This document shows, one piece after another, positions 8,101 to 16,875 of a DNA stretch of 64,000 bases. The DNA is from Sandaracinus amylolyticus (lineage in GTDB: Bacteria; Myxococcota_A; Polyangia; Polyangiales; Sandaracinaceae), in contig NZ_CP011125.1 in the NCBI RefSeq assembly GCF_000737325.1, forward strand, positions 1,178,001 to 1,242,000, given 5' to 3'. Below the pieces are notes generated by a model. The model searched no databases. It saw only the letters and a program-made list of their open reading frames with translations, and had not been told where the DNA came from. Position 1 is the stretch's first letter. The number at the start of each line of letters is the position of its first letter. Both the position numbers and the translations under genes were made by a program.

Positions 8101-8655
8101 ATGCAGCAGACGATCATCCACCGGCAGCAGCACGACCACGACGAGCTAGAGCTGCTGATCGAGCGCTACGAACGCGCGCCGGCCGCGCGTCGCCCGGACA
8201 CGTTCCGCCACATCGTGAAGCTCGTCACGACGCACGCCTTCGCGGAAGAGGAGGTGCTCTTCCCGACGGCTCGCGGGCTCGGAGGCCCGGGCGAGCTCAT
8301 CACCGCCGAGATCGAGTCCGAGCACCAGCGCATCAACGAGCTCTTTGTCGAGATGGAGAGCGCGCACCCGGGTGAGCCTGAGTTCGAGCGTCGCGCCATC
8401 GAGCTCTTCGGCCTCTTGCGCAAGGACGTCGCCGATGAAGAGAACCGGCTGTTGCCGTTCCTCGCGAGCGCGCTGAGCACGCGCGAGCTGCAGCGCGTCG
8501 GCAAACTGTGGGCGGCGGCGAAGAAGACTGCTCCGAATCGCGCGCATCCGCGCATCCCGCGGCGCCCGCCTGGCAACGTCCTCGCAGGCCTTCCGCTCGC
8601 GATCGTCGATCGCGTCCGCGACCTGTTCGCGCGATGGCGGCACGCGCCGCAATGA
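8101..8655 (+). CDS. Hemerythrin HHE-domain protein with one metal ligand replaced
   Basis: The start is set by GAGGAGAACC just before the ATG; the open frame upstream is not protein-like. The 184-aa product has an HHE cation-binding four-helix bundle in residues 5-120: H11/H13, H45 with the E-rich THAFAEEEVLFP, and H75 in SEHQRINEL. The last helix reads RKDVADEENRLLP, so Asp109 sits where the usual HxxxE His is expected; compare HHVEEEE in the second hemerythrin at 40641. Residues 125-184 are a basic Pro-rich tail. The fold normally carries a di-iron site for O2, NO or redox sensing; ligation here may be altered. Confidence 0.85.
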   Translation: MQQTIIHRQQHDHDELELLIERYERAPAARRPDTFRHIVKLVTTHAFAEEEVLFPTARGLGGPGELITAEIESEHQRINELFVEMESAHPGEPEFERRAIELFGLLRKDVADEENRLLPFLASALSTRELQRVGKLWAAAKKTAPNRAHPRIPRRPPGNVLAGLPLAIVDRVRDLFARWRHAPQ

Positions 8656-8795
8656 GCTCGTCAGCGACTCTGATGCGGTGCCGTTCGCGACCGAACCGAG
8701 GCATGCGCGATGGGCGCTCCACCGCGACGGGCTCGCCTGAACGACACCTGCCGCTCGCCCGCGACCACGCACGGTTTGTATTTACGCAGTCGGCC

Positions 8796-9140
8796 ATGGC
8801 GAACGACAAGCGGCACCTGGACTGCGCAACTCCCGAGGCTCGAGTCGATCGAGGGAATCGACGGAGTACGCGCGAAGATGATCGCCGACGCGCGGCCGCT
8901 CGGATTCCTGGGAGTAGGTCGAAGAGAGCGACGGAATCGTGCGGTGCTCACCGAGAAGGTCCGCGAACGCGCCGAGCTCGCGGCGGCGGGGACGCGACGC
9001 TCCAAGGCGATCACGACGCGTCGGGCTGCGCGCGTCGCGAATGCGCCTGCGGGCGACGACGAGGCGCGTACGGACAGTCAGGAGGACGACGAAGACGACG
9101 ACGAGCACGGTAGAGGACCTCGTCGAGGCGCGAGCGCGAG
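8796..9140 (+). pseudogene. Possible frameshifted gene
   Basis: ATG 8796 opens a protein-like start (MANDKRHLD), but the sensible continuation (LPRLESIEGIDGVRAKMIAD, then a helical Glu/Arg-rich part and an acidic EDDEDDDEH stretch) lies in another frame beginning about 30 bases later. One small indel would join the two. The product would be a hydrophilic unknown protein. The rest of 8656-9209 shows nothing else convincing. Confidence 0.25.
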
Positions 9141-9209
9141 CACCTGCGGTCGGACGTGGCGGCGGATTGATGCCGGGAATCCTCGGGGGCAGACGCGTCC
9201 GCAGGCGCC

Positions 9210-9347
9210 TCAGTCATCGTCGCGTCCCCACGATTCGAGGCACGCATCTCTCATTGCGCACCGAGGTCGGCTCGCCACCCAAGCCACGACGTGCAATGCG
9301 AGCGTCAGGATCGCAAGCGCCCAGAACATCGTAGCTCTCTCGTGCAT
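9210..9347 (-). CDS. Single-span membrane miniprotein, 45 aa
   Basis: The start ATG at 9347 has an AGAGG binding site six bases upstream on the minus strand. The product begins MHERATMFWALAILTLALHV, a clear transmembrane segment at about residues 7-25, and ends in a short charged tail with two Cys. No family recognised. A good binding site with a hydrophobic segment directly at the N-terminus makes it more credible than the surrounding frames. Confidence 0.5.
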   Translation of the reverse strand: MHERATMFWALAILTLALHVVAWVASRPRCAMRDACLESWGRDDD

Positions 9348-9783
9348 AGCAACCTCTGGTGCGGATGCCGCAACGTGCGTGCCGTATTCGGCGCGAACGA
9401 CGCCGATGCCAACGCGTACCCGCGCTGGCCGCGCCGGCGCAGCGACCGGTCGGGACAACAGCTGGGTGGGACGCGCGCCGTATGCGACCTCCGGAAAGAG
9501 CGGCCAATCCAGCGCTCGAGTCGACGTCGACCTCGACTGGCGCCGCGGGTCAGCCCCTATCCGCTGCCGCGCGCCCTGTCAGGGACCATGCGATGGCCCA
9601 GTGGGGCTGTATGGGGGACCGCTCTGGAGCGGCGACGCCGCAGCGCCCAGGCCTGTGGATTCGCGCGCCATGCACTCTCGCGGGCGCGTCCGTGCGGAGA
9701 AGTCCGTGACCACGCGCCGCCGACCGGCGGCTCTTCGCGTCGTGCGCTCGCGCCTAGTTCGTGGCGCATAGAAGGAGCGTGCG
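9348..9783. other. Stretch with no supported gene
   Basis: The region should contain the promoters of the 45-aa membrane gene (minus) and the lipoprotein at 9784 (plus). No open frame with a protein-like composition was found. Confidence 0.4.
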
Positions 9784-10452
9784 ATGACGAGAGCTTCGAC
9801 GACACGTTGGCTCGCGATGATCGCGGCAGCGGCAGTGCTGACCGCCTGCGGAGACGACGACGGCGACTCCGAACTGGGCGACGCCAGCACTCGGCTCGAT
9901 GCGGCGATCGCCGATGCGGGCGGCACCGACGCCGGCGCGACCGACGCTTCGCGCGCCGACGGCGGGGCGGGCGATGCCGCGAACGACGGCGGCGGAGCGC
10001 TGAGCGAGCCGCAGAGCGCCGCGGTCGTCAGCGCGATCAACGCGGGAGAGATCGCTGCGGCGATGCTCGCGGAGACGCGCGCCGATGCGAGGGACGTGCA
10101 GCAGTACGCCGACCTGATGATCGAAGAGCACACCGCGGCTCAAGAGATGCTCGACGCGTGGCTCGAGTCGGAGTCCGTCACGCCGGCGCCCAACCCGGTG
10201 AGCATGATGGTCGAGATGGAGGCGGCGACCGTCCGGACCATGCTGATGCCGCTCGATGGAGCGGCCTTCGATCGTGCGTACATGCAATCGCAGGTCACGA
10301 TGCACACCGATGCTCTGATGCTCATCGACACGCGGCTCATCCCCGGAGCGACGGGCGAGCTCCGGACGCTGCTGATGGGGCTCCGAGCGGACGTCGTGGT
10401 GCACCTCGAGACGGCGGAAGAGATCCTGGGCGAGCTGCCGGCGGCGCCCTGA
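9784..10452 (+). CDS. Lipoprotein with DUF4142-like four-helix domain
   Basis: AAGGAGCG precedes the ATG. The 222-aa protein has a lipoprotein signal with lipobox LTAC (Cys22), an Asp/Gly/Ala-rich linker to about residue 75, and then a helical domain (AVVSAINAGEIAAAMLAETR; YADLMIEEHTAAQEMLDAWL; ending HLETAEEILGEL). The pattern of E/H residues on four helices resembles DUF4142, a ferritin-like extracytoplasmic family. It is predicted to be anchored in the envelope; function unknown. Confidence 0.75.
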   Translation: MTRASTTRWLAMIAAAAVLTACGDDDGDSELGDASTRLDAAIADAGGTDAGATDASRADGGAGDAANDGGGALSEPQSAAVVSAINAGEIAAAMLAETRADARDVQQYADLMIEEHTAAQEMLDAWLESESVTPAPNPVSMMVEMEAATVRTMLMPLDGAAFDRAYMQSQVTMHTDALMLIDTRLIPGATGELRTLLMGLRADVVVHLETAEEILGELPAAP

Positions 10453-10855
10453 ATCGCTGCTCGCGCGCTCCGATGAAGCGAGCTCGGCGCGCACGATGCG
10501 CGCGATCGCCTCGCGATCGGTGGGGCGAAGTGGCGCGCCGGGCGAGCGGTATGCCGGAGCTGCTCGATCCCATCGCGCACACGCGCGCGATCGAGACGGA
10601 CCGGTGTCGCTCCCGCCGACCGGTACGCTCGTCAGACCGGGGACCTGCCGGGGCGTCGACGAGACCCGCGGCTCAGGGTCTACCCTCGTGCACGTGGCCC
10701 GGCGAGACGACGCGCGCCACGCTCGCTCGAGCTGCGACGCTGCTCGACGACGCACGTGCGATGCTCGACGACGACACGGGAGCGCAGCGGGCGTCAATCG
10801 CGCTCGGGACAGGCATCGAGGCGCCGCCATCTCACGAGCGCGACGACGCGCGACG
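10453..10855. other. Stretch with no supported gene
   Basis: Both strands show only Arg-rich open frames. I looked specifically for a toxin-like partner of the antitoxin-like frame at 10856-11074 and did not find one. Confidence 0.4.
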
Positions 10856-11074
10856 TCACCGACCCCTCCGACGAAGGCGCGCGAGATGACGCATCGGGAG
10901 CACACCCGCGCAACAACGCGATGCCTCCAGCTCGTCGCTCGCGGCATCGCCGGCCGCCCAGGAGGACGACTGGTATTCGACGAGCTCGAGCGTCACGTCC
11001 GACTTCTCCGGGAGGTCAGTCGGCTCGTCGACGAGGAGTCGACCTCGGCGCACCACACCCCGCACACGCTGCAT
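10856..11074 (-). CDS. Antitoxin-like small protein, probably with a degenerate C-terminus
   Basis: The 72-aa product starts MQRVRGVVRRGRLLVDEPTD followed by LPEKSDVTLELVE. A short beta-rich start of the type GRLVVDEPTDLPEGTEVEL is common in small antitoxin-like proteins of myxobacteria (from memory). The second half (EASRCCAGVLPMRHLARLRR) looks frayed compared with the helical tails usual there. No toxin gene is adjacent. It is probably an orphan or decaying remnant. Confidence 0.4.
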   Translation of the reverse strand: MQRVRGVVRRGRLLVDEPTDLPEKSDVTLELVEYQSSSWAAGDAASDELEASRCCAGVLPMRHLARLRRRGR

Positions 11075-11377
11075 GGAGCCCCGCCTCGCTCACGGCGTGC
11101 CATCGGACAGCGCGGTCACGCGCCATCGTGGCCCGAGCAGCAGATTCCGGCCGCTCTCGAGCTGTACGCGCGGCGCCGGACGACGGGGCTGCGCAGAGCA
11201 GCCAATCACGCGTGCTCGTGAGAACGCACCCGTGCGTAGCGAGATCGTGCGCCTCGGACGCTCGCGTGTCCGTGCGCGCGGATCGCGCCATCACCGCGCG
11301 CACCTCGACAAGCGCGGCGGAGATTCGCGGACCGGGGGTTGCAACCGCACCGAGCCCCCGCGCGCCGGAGGGACGTC
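11075..11377. other. Leader region of the galactose locus
   Basis: No protein-like frame is seen. The last bases before the GH2 gene hold its binding site (GGAGGG, 6 bases before the ATG). A promoter is expected here but no -35/-10 pair could be picked out. Confidence 0.35.
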
Positions 11378-13258
11378 ATGGCCGAGCGCCACCTGGACAG
11401 GATCGTTCATCGACGGAGTGCGCCGCCGGCCGACGCGCTGGCGGAGGTCGCGGAGCGTGGCTATCCGCGCCCTCTCCTGCGCCGCGCGGACTGGACCTCA
11501 CTCGACGGAGAATGGGAGCTCGCGATCGACGCGGAGGGGCGCCATCGCACCTCGTCGGAGGTGCAGTTCGACCGGCGCATCGTCGTGCCGTTCTCGCCGG
11601 AGACGACGAAGAGCGGAATCGGCGACACGGGTCTCTACGACGTGCTCTGGTACCGGCGCCTCGTGCACATCCCCGAGCTCGCGCACGGACAGCGCCTGAT
11701 CCTGCACTTCGGCGCAGTCGACTATCGCGCGAGCCTGTGGGTCAACGGCTCGCTCACGATCCGGCACGAAGGTGGATACACGCCCTTCTCCGCCGACATC
11801 ACGGAGCACGTCAGCAGCGGCGAAGAGGCAGAGATCGTCCTGCGCGCGGAGGACGATGCCTCGGAGCTGTGCAAGCCGCGTGGAAAGCAGGACTGGAAGC
11901 TCGAGCCGCACTCGATCTGGTATCCGCGAACCACCGGAATCTGGCAGACGGTCTGGATGGAGCGCGTGCCGGAGACGCGCGTCACCGCGCTTCGGTTCAA
12001 GACGAACCTCGAGCGCTGGGAGGTCGCGGTCGAGGCGCACGTGCTCTCGAGGATCCCGCGTCCGCTGCGGCTCGCGGTCCTGATCCGCTCGGGCGACCTC
12101 GTGCTCGCCGACGACGTCTACTCCGTCGCGGCGGGCGAGGTACATCGGCGCATCAGCCTCTCCGACCCCGGCATCGACGACTTCCGCAACGAGCTCTTGT
12201 GGAGCCCCGAGGCGCCCCGGCTGCTCGACGTCCACGTGACGCTGATCGACGACGACGACGGCGCGGTGGTCGATCGCGTCACGAGCTACACCGCTCTGCG
12301 CTCGTTCCAGATCGAGGGAGATCGTTTCCTGTTGAACGGGCGACCGTACCGACTCCGGATGGTTCTCGACCAGGGCTATTGGCCCGAGACGGGTCTCACT
12401 GCGCCCGACGACGCCGCGCTGCGGCGCGACGTGGAGCTCACGAAAGCGCTCGGGTTCAACGGCGCACGCAAGCACCAGAAGATCGAAGACCCGCGCTATC
12501 TCTACTGGTGCGACCGACTCGGTCTGCTGGTGTGGGAAGAAATGCCGAGCGCGTATCGATTCACGCGTCGGTCGGTCGAGCGGCTCACGAAGCAGTGGCT
12601 TGAGGTGCTCGCGCGCGACGTCGCGCACCCGTGCATCGTCGCGTGGGTTCCGTTCAACGAGTCATGGGGCGTGCCGAACCTCCCCGACAGCCCGGCCGAG
12701 CGGCACGCCGTGGAAGCGCTCTATCATCTGACGAAGACGATCGATCCGACGCGCCCGGTGGTCGGCAACGACGGCTGGGAGGCCGTCGCGACCGACGTGA
12801 TCGGGATCCACGACTACGATGCTCGCCCGGAGCGAATCGCCGAACGTTATCGCGAGCACGAGCGCATTCCTGTGCTCTTCAAGCGCGAGCGGCCGGGTGG
12901 GCGCGCGCTCGTGCTCGGCGCGACGCCCCGCGCCGAGCATCCGATCGTGCTCAGCGAATTCGGCGGGATCGCGCTGAATCGCGATCCGAAGCTGTGGGGC
13001 TATTCGTGCGCGGACGGGCCCGAGGACTTCGAGCGTCGATATGCCGCGCTCATGCGTGTCGTCCTCGCGCTCCCGGTGCTCGCAGGGTTCTGCTACACGC
13101 AGCTCACCGACACCTATCAAGAGGCAAACGGCCTCTTGTTCATGGATCGCACTCCGAAGATCCCGATCGAGCGACTCGCGGAGATCATGCGCGGCGACGG
13201 CGACATGCCGCCTGCGCCGGGCGGCGCGATGACCGAGCGCCACGAGGCGCCGCGGTGA
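11378..13258 (+). CDS. Glycoside hydrolase family 2 protein (beta-galactosidase/glucuronidase-like)
   Basis: A 626-aa protein without a signal peptide. It has a jelly-roll sugar-binding domain (about 30-190, including LYDVLWYRRLVHIP), an immunoglobulin-like domain (about 195-300) and a TIM barrel. The acid/base Glu is E428 in WVPFNESWG and the nucleophile Glu is E527 in LSEFGG. GGAGGG lies just before the ATG. It overlaps or abuts galT, so the natural reading is a cytoplasmic beta-galactosidase that feeds galactose to the Leloir genes. Beta-glucuronidase or another beta-glycosidase activity cannot be excluded. Confidence 0.9.
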   Translation: MAERHLDRIVHRRSAPPADALAEVAERGYPRPLLRRADWTSLDGEWELAIDAEGRHRTSSEVQFDRRIVVPFSPETTKSGIGDTGLYDVLWYRRLVHIPELAHGQRLILHFGAVDYRASLWVNGSLTIRHEGGYTPFSADITEHVSSGEEAEIVLRAEDDASELCKPRGKQDWKLEPHSIWYPRTTGIWQTVWMERVPETRVTALRFKTNLERWEVAVEAHVLSRIPRPLRLAVLIRSGDLVLADDVYSVAAGEVHRRISLSDPGIDDFRNELLWSPEAPRLLDVHVTLIDDDDGAVVDRVTSYTALRSFQIEGDRFLLNGRPYRLRMVLDQGYWPETGLTAPDDAALRRDVELTKALGFNGARKHQKIEDPRYLYWCDRLGLLVWEEMPSAYRFTRRSVERLTKQWLEVLARDVAHPCIVAWVPFNESWGVPNLPDSPAERHAVEALYHLTKTIDPTRPVVGNDGWEAVATDVIGIHDYDARPERIAERYREHERIPVLFKRERPGGRALVLGATPRAEHPIVLSEFGGIALNRDPKLWGYSCADGPEDFERRYAALMRVVLALPVLAGFCYTQLTDTYQEANGLLFMDRTPKIPIERLAEIMRGDGDMPPAPGGAMTERHEAPR

Positions 13259-13266
13259 CGCGCGTG

Positions 13267-14352
13267 ATGCACAAGCGGTCGGTCTCGAAGCCCGACGGCC
13301 GTGCGATGCACCTCTATGCGCACGCGCCGGTGACGATCGAGGGCGACGTCCCCGTTCCGCCCGGCGCTGCGCCGACGCCGAGCCCCCACCTGCGATGGCA
13401 TCCGCTCCGCGGCGAGTGGGTCGCGTACGCCGGCCATCGACAGCACCGCACGTTCCTGCCGCCGCCCGAGTGGGATCCGCTCGCGCCGACGGTCGACCCC
13501 GACGCGCCGACCGAGGTGCCGCGCGGCACCTGGGAGATCGCGGTGTTCGAGAATCGCTTCCCCACGCTGTTCGGCGGCTCTCACGAACGCCCCGAGCTGA
13601 TCGTCGAGACCGCACCGGGCCGCGGCGCGTGCGAGGTCGTCGTGTATCAGCAGGAGGCGACGGGCTCGTTGGGCGCGCTGCCGCTCCCGCGCATCGAGAT
13701 GCTGATCGATGTCTGGGCCGATCGCACCGCAGAGCTCGGCGCGCGCGACGACGTCGCGTACGTCTTCCCGTTCGAGAACCGCGGGGTCGAGGTCGGCGTC
13801 ACGCTGCACCACCCTCACGGACAGATCTACGCGTACCCGTTCGTGCCGCCGAGCGCAGCGCGCGAGCTCGAGCAGCAGCGCGCGTATCTCCACGAGCGCG
13901 GGCGCGGGCTGCTCGAGCGCATGATCGAGCGGGAGCTCGTCGATGGCCGGCGCGTGCTCTACGACGGCGAGGGCGCAGTCGCGTTCGTGCCGGCGTGCGC
14001 GCGTTGGGCGTACGAGGTGTGGGTCGCCCCGCGCCGCCCGGCTCCGCGCTTCGACGATCTCGAGCGCGCGGAGCGTCGCGACCTCGCGCGCGCGCTCAAG
14101 ACGGTGCTGCTCAAGCTCGACGGGCTGTGGAGCGCGCCGATGCCTTACATGCTCGTGTTCCATCAGGCGCCGAGCGATGGCGCGCTGCATCCGGAGGCCC
14201 ACTTGCACGCGGAGATCTATCCGGCGCTACGCCTCCCGGGACGTCTCAAGTACCTCGCCGGCAGCGAGATCGGCGCCGGCGTGTTCACCGCGGACACGTT
14301 CCCGGAGGAGAAGGCCGCGGAGCTGCGCGCGATCGAGGTTCGTCTTGCGTGA
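13267..14352 (+). CDS. galT: Galactose-1-phosphate uridylyltransferase
   Basis: A 361-aa protein. The active-site HPH motif is at residues 182-184 ([12 protein letters not shown]), with the second His as the uridylylated nucleophile in this family. C-terminal family sequence includes HLHAEIYP. The enzyme swaps UMP between UDP-glucose and galactose-1-phosphate, giving UDP-galactose. I used the ATG at 13267; a GTG at 13255 overlapping the GH2 stop codon in GTGA is an equally good, translationally coupled alternative adding four residues. It overlaps galK downstream. Confidence 0.93.
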   Translation: MHKRSVSKPDGRAMHLYAHAPVTIEGDVPVPPGAAPTPSPHLRWHPLRGEWVAYAGHRQHRTFLPPPEWDPLAPTVDPDAPTEVPRGTWEIAVFENRFPTLFGGSHERPELIVETAPGRGACEVVVYQQEATGSLGALPLPRIEMLIDVWADRTAELGARDDVAYVFPFENRGVEVGVTLHHPHGQIYAYPFVPPSAARELEQQRAYLHERGRGLLERMIERELVDGRRVLYDGEGAVAFVPACARWAYEVWVAPRRPAPRFDDLERAERRDLARALKTVLLKLDGLWSAPMPYMLVFHQAPSDGALHPEAHLHAEIYPALRLPGRLKYLAGSEIGAGVFTADTFPEEKAAELRAIEVRLA

Positions 14353-15454
14353 CACCGAGCGGGGGGAGGCCGCGTTTGCGGCGCGCGCAGAGGGCGTGCT
14401 CGGGCGAGCGCCCGACGTCGTCGTGAGCGCGCCCGGACGCGTGAACCTCATCGGAGAGCACACCGACTACAACGACGGATTCGTGCTGCCGACGGTGATC
14501 CCGCAGCGCACGTTCATCGCGGTCTCGCGACGCGACGGGTCACACGTGCGCGCGCACAGCGAGACCCTCGGGGGCGACGACGGCTACGAGCTCGGACGCG
14601 AGGCGCGCGTCGGGCGCTGGATCGACTACCTGCAGGGCGTGACGCACTCACTCGCGAAGAGCGGGCGCGTCCTTCGCGGGTTCGATGTCGTCGTCGCGTC
14701 GGACGTGCCGGTCGGGAGCGGGCTCTCGTCGAGCGCGGCGCTCGAGGTCGCGATGATGCGGGCGCTGCGCGCGACGTTCGAGCTGGAGCTCGACGACGTC
14801 GAGCTCGCGAGGCTCGCGCAGCGCGGCGAGAACGAGATCGTCGGTGCGCCCGTCGGCATCCTCGATCCATTGGCGTGCTCGCTCGGCGAGATCGGCTCGG
14901 CGCTCTTCGTCGACACGCGCTCGCTCGGGTCCGAGCGCATCGTGATCCCGCGAGCCGTCGAGCTGGTCGTCGTCGACTCGGGGGTCGCGCATGATCACGT
15001 GCAGGGCGGATATCGTGAACGTCGCGCGCAGTGCGAGGAGGCCGCGCGTCGGCTCGGCGTGCGCGCGCTGCGTGACGTCGGCGAGGACGATCTCGCGCGC
15101 ATCGCGTCGCTGCGTCCGCCGCTCGATCGCCGCGCGCGGCACGTCGTGACCGAGAACGCGCGGGTGCTGCGCGCCGTGGACGCGATGCGGCGCGACGACG
15201 TGCACACGCTCGGCGCGCTCTTCGACGCCTCGCACGAATCGATGCGCGACGACTTCGAGGTCTCGGTGCCTCGGGTCGATCGTCTCGTCGAGCGCGCGAA
15301 GGCGCACCCCGAAGTGATCGGCGCGCGACTCACGGGCGGCGGGTTCGGCGGCGCGATCGTCGCGCTCGCACGCGCCGGGCACGGCGCAGACGCTGCGAGC
15401 GCGATCGCCGCGGAGCCCGGTGCCCGCGCGCTGGTTCCTCCGCCGCCGCGCTGA
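14345..15454 (+). CDS. galK: Galactokinase
   Basis: A 369-aa GHMP kinase. It has the galactokinase signature near residues 30-44 (PGRVNLIGEHTDYND), the ATP loop near 120 (PVGSGLSSSAALEVA) and the C-terminal Gly-rich motif (RLTGGGFGGAIVAL). It phosphorylates galactose for GalT. The best start is a TTG at 14345, overlapping the galT stop by 8 bases with GAGG upstream; no in-frame ATG or GTG gives a full-length protein. galE is not in this window, so the UDP-glucose/UDP-galactose epimerase must be elsewhere. Confidence 0.93.
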   Translation: MRDTERGEAAFAARAEGVLGRAPDVVVSAPGRVNLIGEHTDYNDGFVLPTVIPQRTFIAVSRRDGSHVRAHSETLGGDDGYELGREARVGRWIDYLQGVTHSLAKSGRVLRGFDVVVASDVPVGSGLSSSAALEVAMMRALRATFELELDDVELARLAQRGENEIVGAPVGILDPLACSLGEIGSALFVDTRSLGSERIVIPRAVELVVVDSGVAHDHVQGGYRERRAQCEEAARRLGVRALRDVGEDDLARIASLRPPLDRRARHVVTENARVLRAVDAMRRDDVHTLGALFDASHESMRDDFEVSVPRVDRLVERAKAHPEVIGARLTGGGFGGAIVALARAGHGADAASAIAAEPGARALVPPPPR

Positions 15455-15654
15455 GTCGCTTTCGCGCCCGCGGAAGGCACGGCTGCGGTGCGTGCGCGTG
15501 TCGGCACGACCGCGCGCACGACGCTGCGCCCCGCAGACTCGGCAACGCGCGGCGTCACGTCTCGGACCGCGCTCGACGCGAGATCCTCGCCGGCGGGCAG
15601 CGCAACCCAGGCCCGAGGCATTTTCGCCCCCAGCGCGCACGCACGGACCACCCG

Positions 15655-16875
15655 TTGCAACGACGCGTCGCCATGCAGCGAACCCGCAACGTGCGTGCAG
15701 GCCGCGACGAGCCGCACGCGTCCGGAGATCTCCTGTGCTTCTCGCACCTGCGGTGGGGGTTCGTGTACCAGCGCCCCAACCATTTGATGGCGCGCTTCGC
15801 GCGCATCAGGCGGGTGTTCTTCTTCGAAGAGCCGGTCTTCGACGCACCGGGCGAGCCGCGGTTGCACGTCGAGCGGGTCGAGGACGGGCTGCACGTCTGC
15901 GTGCCGCACCTGCCGCCGCACGCATCGGGCGCAGGCGTGCTCGCCGCCCAGCGCGCGCTGCTGGACGAGCTCGCCGACGCGCACGCGCTGCGCCCGGAGG
16001 TGCTCTGGTTCTACACGCCGATGGCGCTCGAGCTCGCCGACGGACTCCACGCACGTCGCGTCGTCTATGACTGCATGGACGAGCTCTCCGCGTTCGCAGG
16101 CGCGCCGCCGCGATTGCGCGAGCTCGAGCGGGCGCTCTTCGAGCGCGCGCACATCGTCTTCACCGGAGGTCACAGCCTCTACGAGTCGAAGCGGCGCCAT
16201 CACCCGCGGGTGCACGCTCTTCCGAGCAGCGTCGAGCCCGAGCACTACCTGCGCGCGCGCGTGCCGCAGGACGATCCGCCGGATCAAGCGAGCATCCCGC
16301 ACCCGCGCGCCGGATACTTCGGAGTCATCGACGAGCGCCTCGATCTCTCGCTGATCGAGCAGCTCGCGGACGCGCGGCCCGACCTCCAGCTCGTGTTCCT
16401 CGGTCCGATCGTGAAGGTCGATCCGAACGCGCTGCCGCGACGCCCGAACCTCCATTGGCTCGGCATGAAGAAGTACGAGGAGCTCCCTTCATACCTCGCC
16501 GGGTGGGACGTCGCGCTGATGCCTTTCGCGCTCAACGAGGCGACGCGCTTCATCAGCCCGACGAAGACGCTCGAGTACCTCGCAGCCGGGCTGCCCGTCG
16601 TGTCCACCGCGATCCGCGACGTCGTCAGGCCGTACGGCGAGCGCGGGCTCGTGCACGTCGCGGACGCGAGCACGTTCGCGCACGCCGTCGACGAGGCACG
16701 CGCCACGGACCGCGCGCGACATCGGGCCGCGGCCGACGCGTTCGTGGCGCGGACGTCGTGGGACTCGACCTGGAACCGCATGAGGGAGCTCATCGAGGCG
16801 CTGGACGACGTGCGCGAACGGAACGCGCCGCAGGTCTCGATCGGAGAGGACGCTGCGCGATGTTCGACTACCTGA
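15655..16875 (+). CDS. Glycosyltransferase, GT-B fold (family 1/4-like)
   Basis: A 406-aa protein (a start at Met7, 15673, is also possible). The N-terminal half carries a pattern seen in GT4-like enzymes next to sugar-nucleotide mutases (FSHLRWGFVYQRPNHLMARF; VVYDCMDELSAFAG). The C-terminal half has the donor-binding E-x7-E-like region (RFISPTKTLEYLAAGLPVVS). There is no signal peptide, so it is cytoplasmic or peripheral. Its end overlaps glf by 16 bases, which argues that it uses UDP-galactofuranose or acts on the same polymer. Donor and acceptor are inference. Confidence 0.8.
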   Translation: MQRRVAMQRTRNVRAGRDEPHASGDLLCFSHLRWGFVYQRPNHLMARFARIRRVFFFEEPVFDAPGEPRLHVERVEDGLHVCVPHLPPHASGAGVLAAQRALLDELADAHALRPEVLWFYTPMALELADGLHARRVVYDCMDELSAFAGAPPRLRELERALFERAHIVFTGGHSLYESKRRHHPRVHALPSSVEPEHYLRARVPQDDPPDQASIPHPRAGYFGVIDERLDLSLIEQLADARPDLQLVFLGPIVKVDPNALPRRPNLHWLGMKKYEELPSYLAGWDVALMPFALNEATRFISPTKTLEYLAAGLPVVSTAIRDVVRPYGERGLVHVADASTFAHAVDEARATDRARHRAAADAFVARTSWDSTWNRMRELIEALDDVRERNAPQVSIGEDAARCSTT

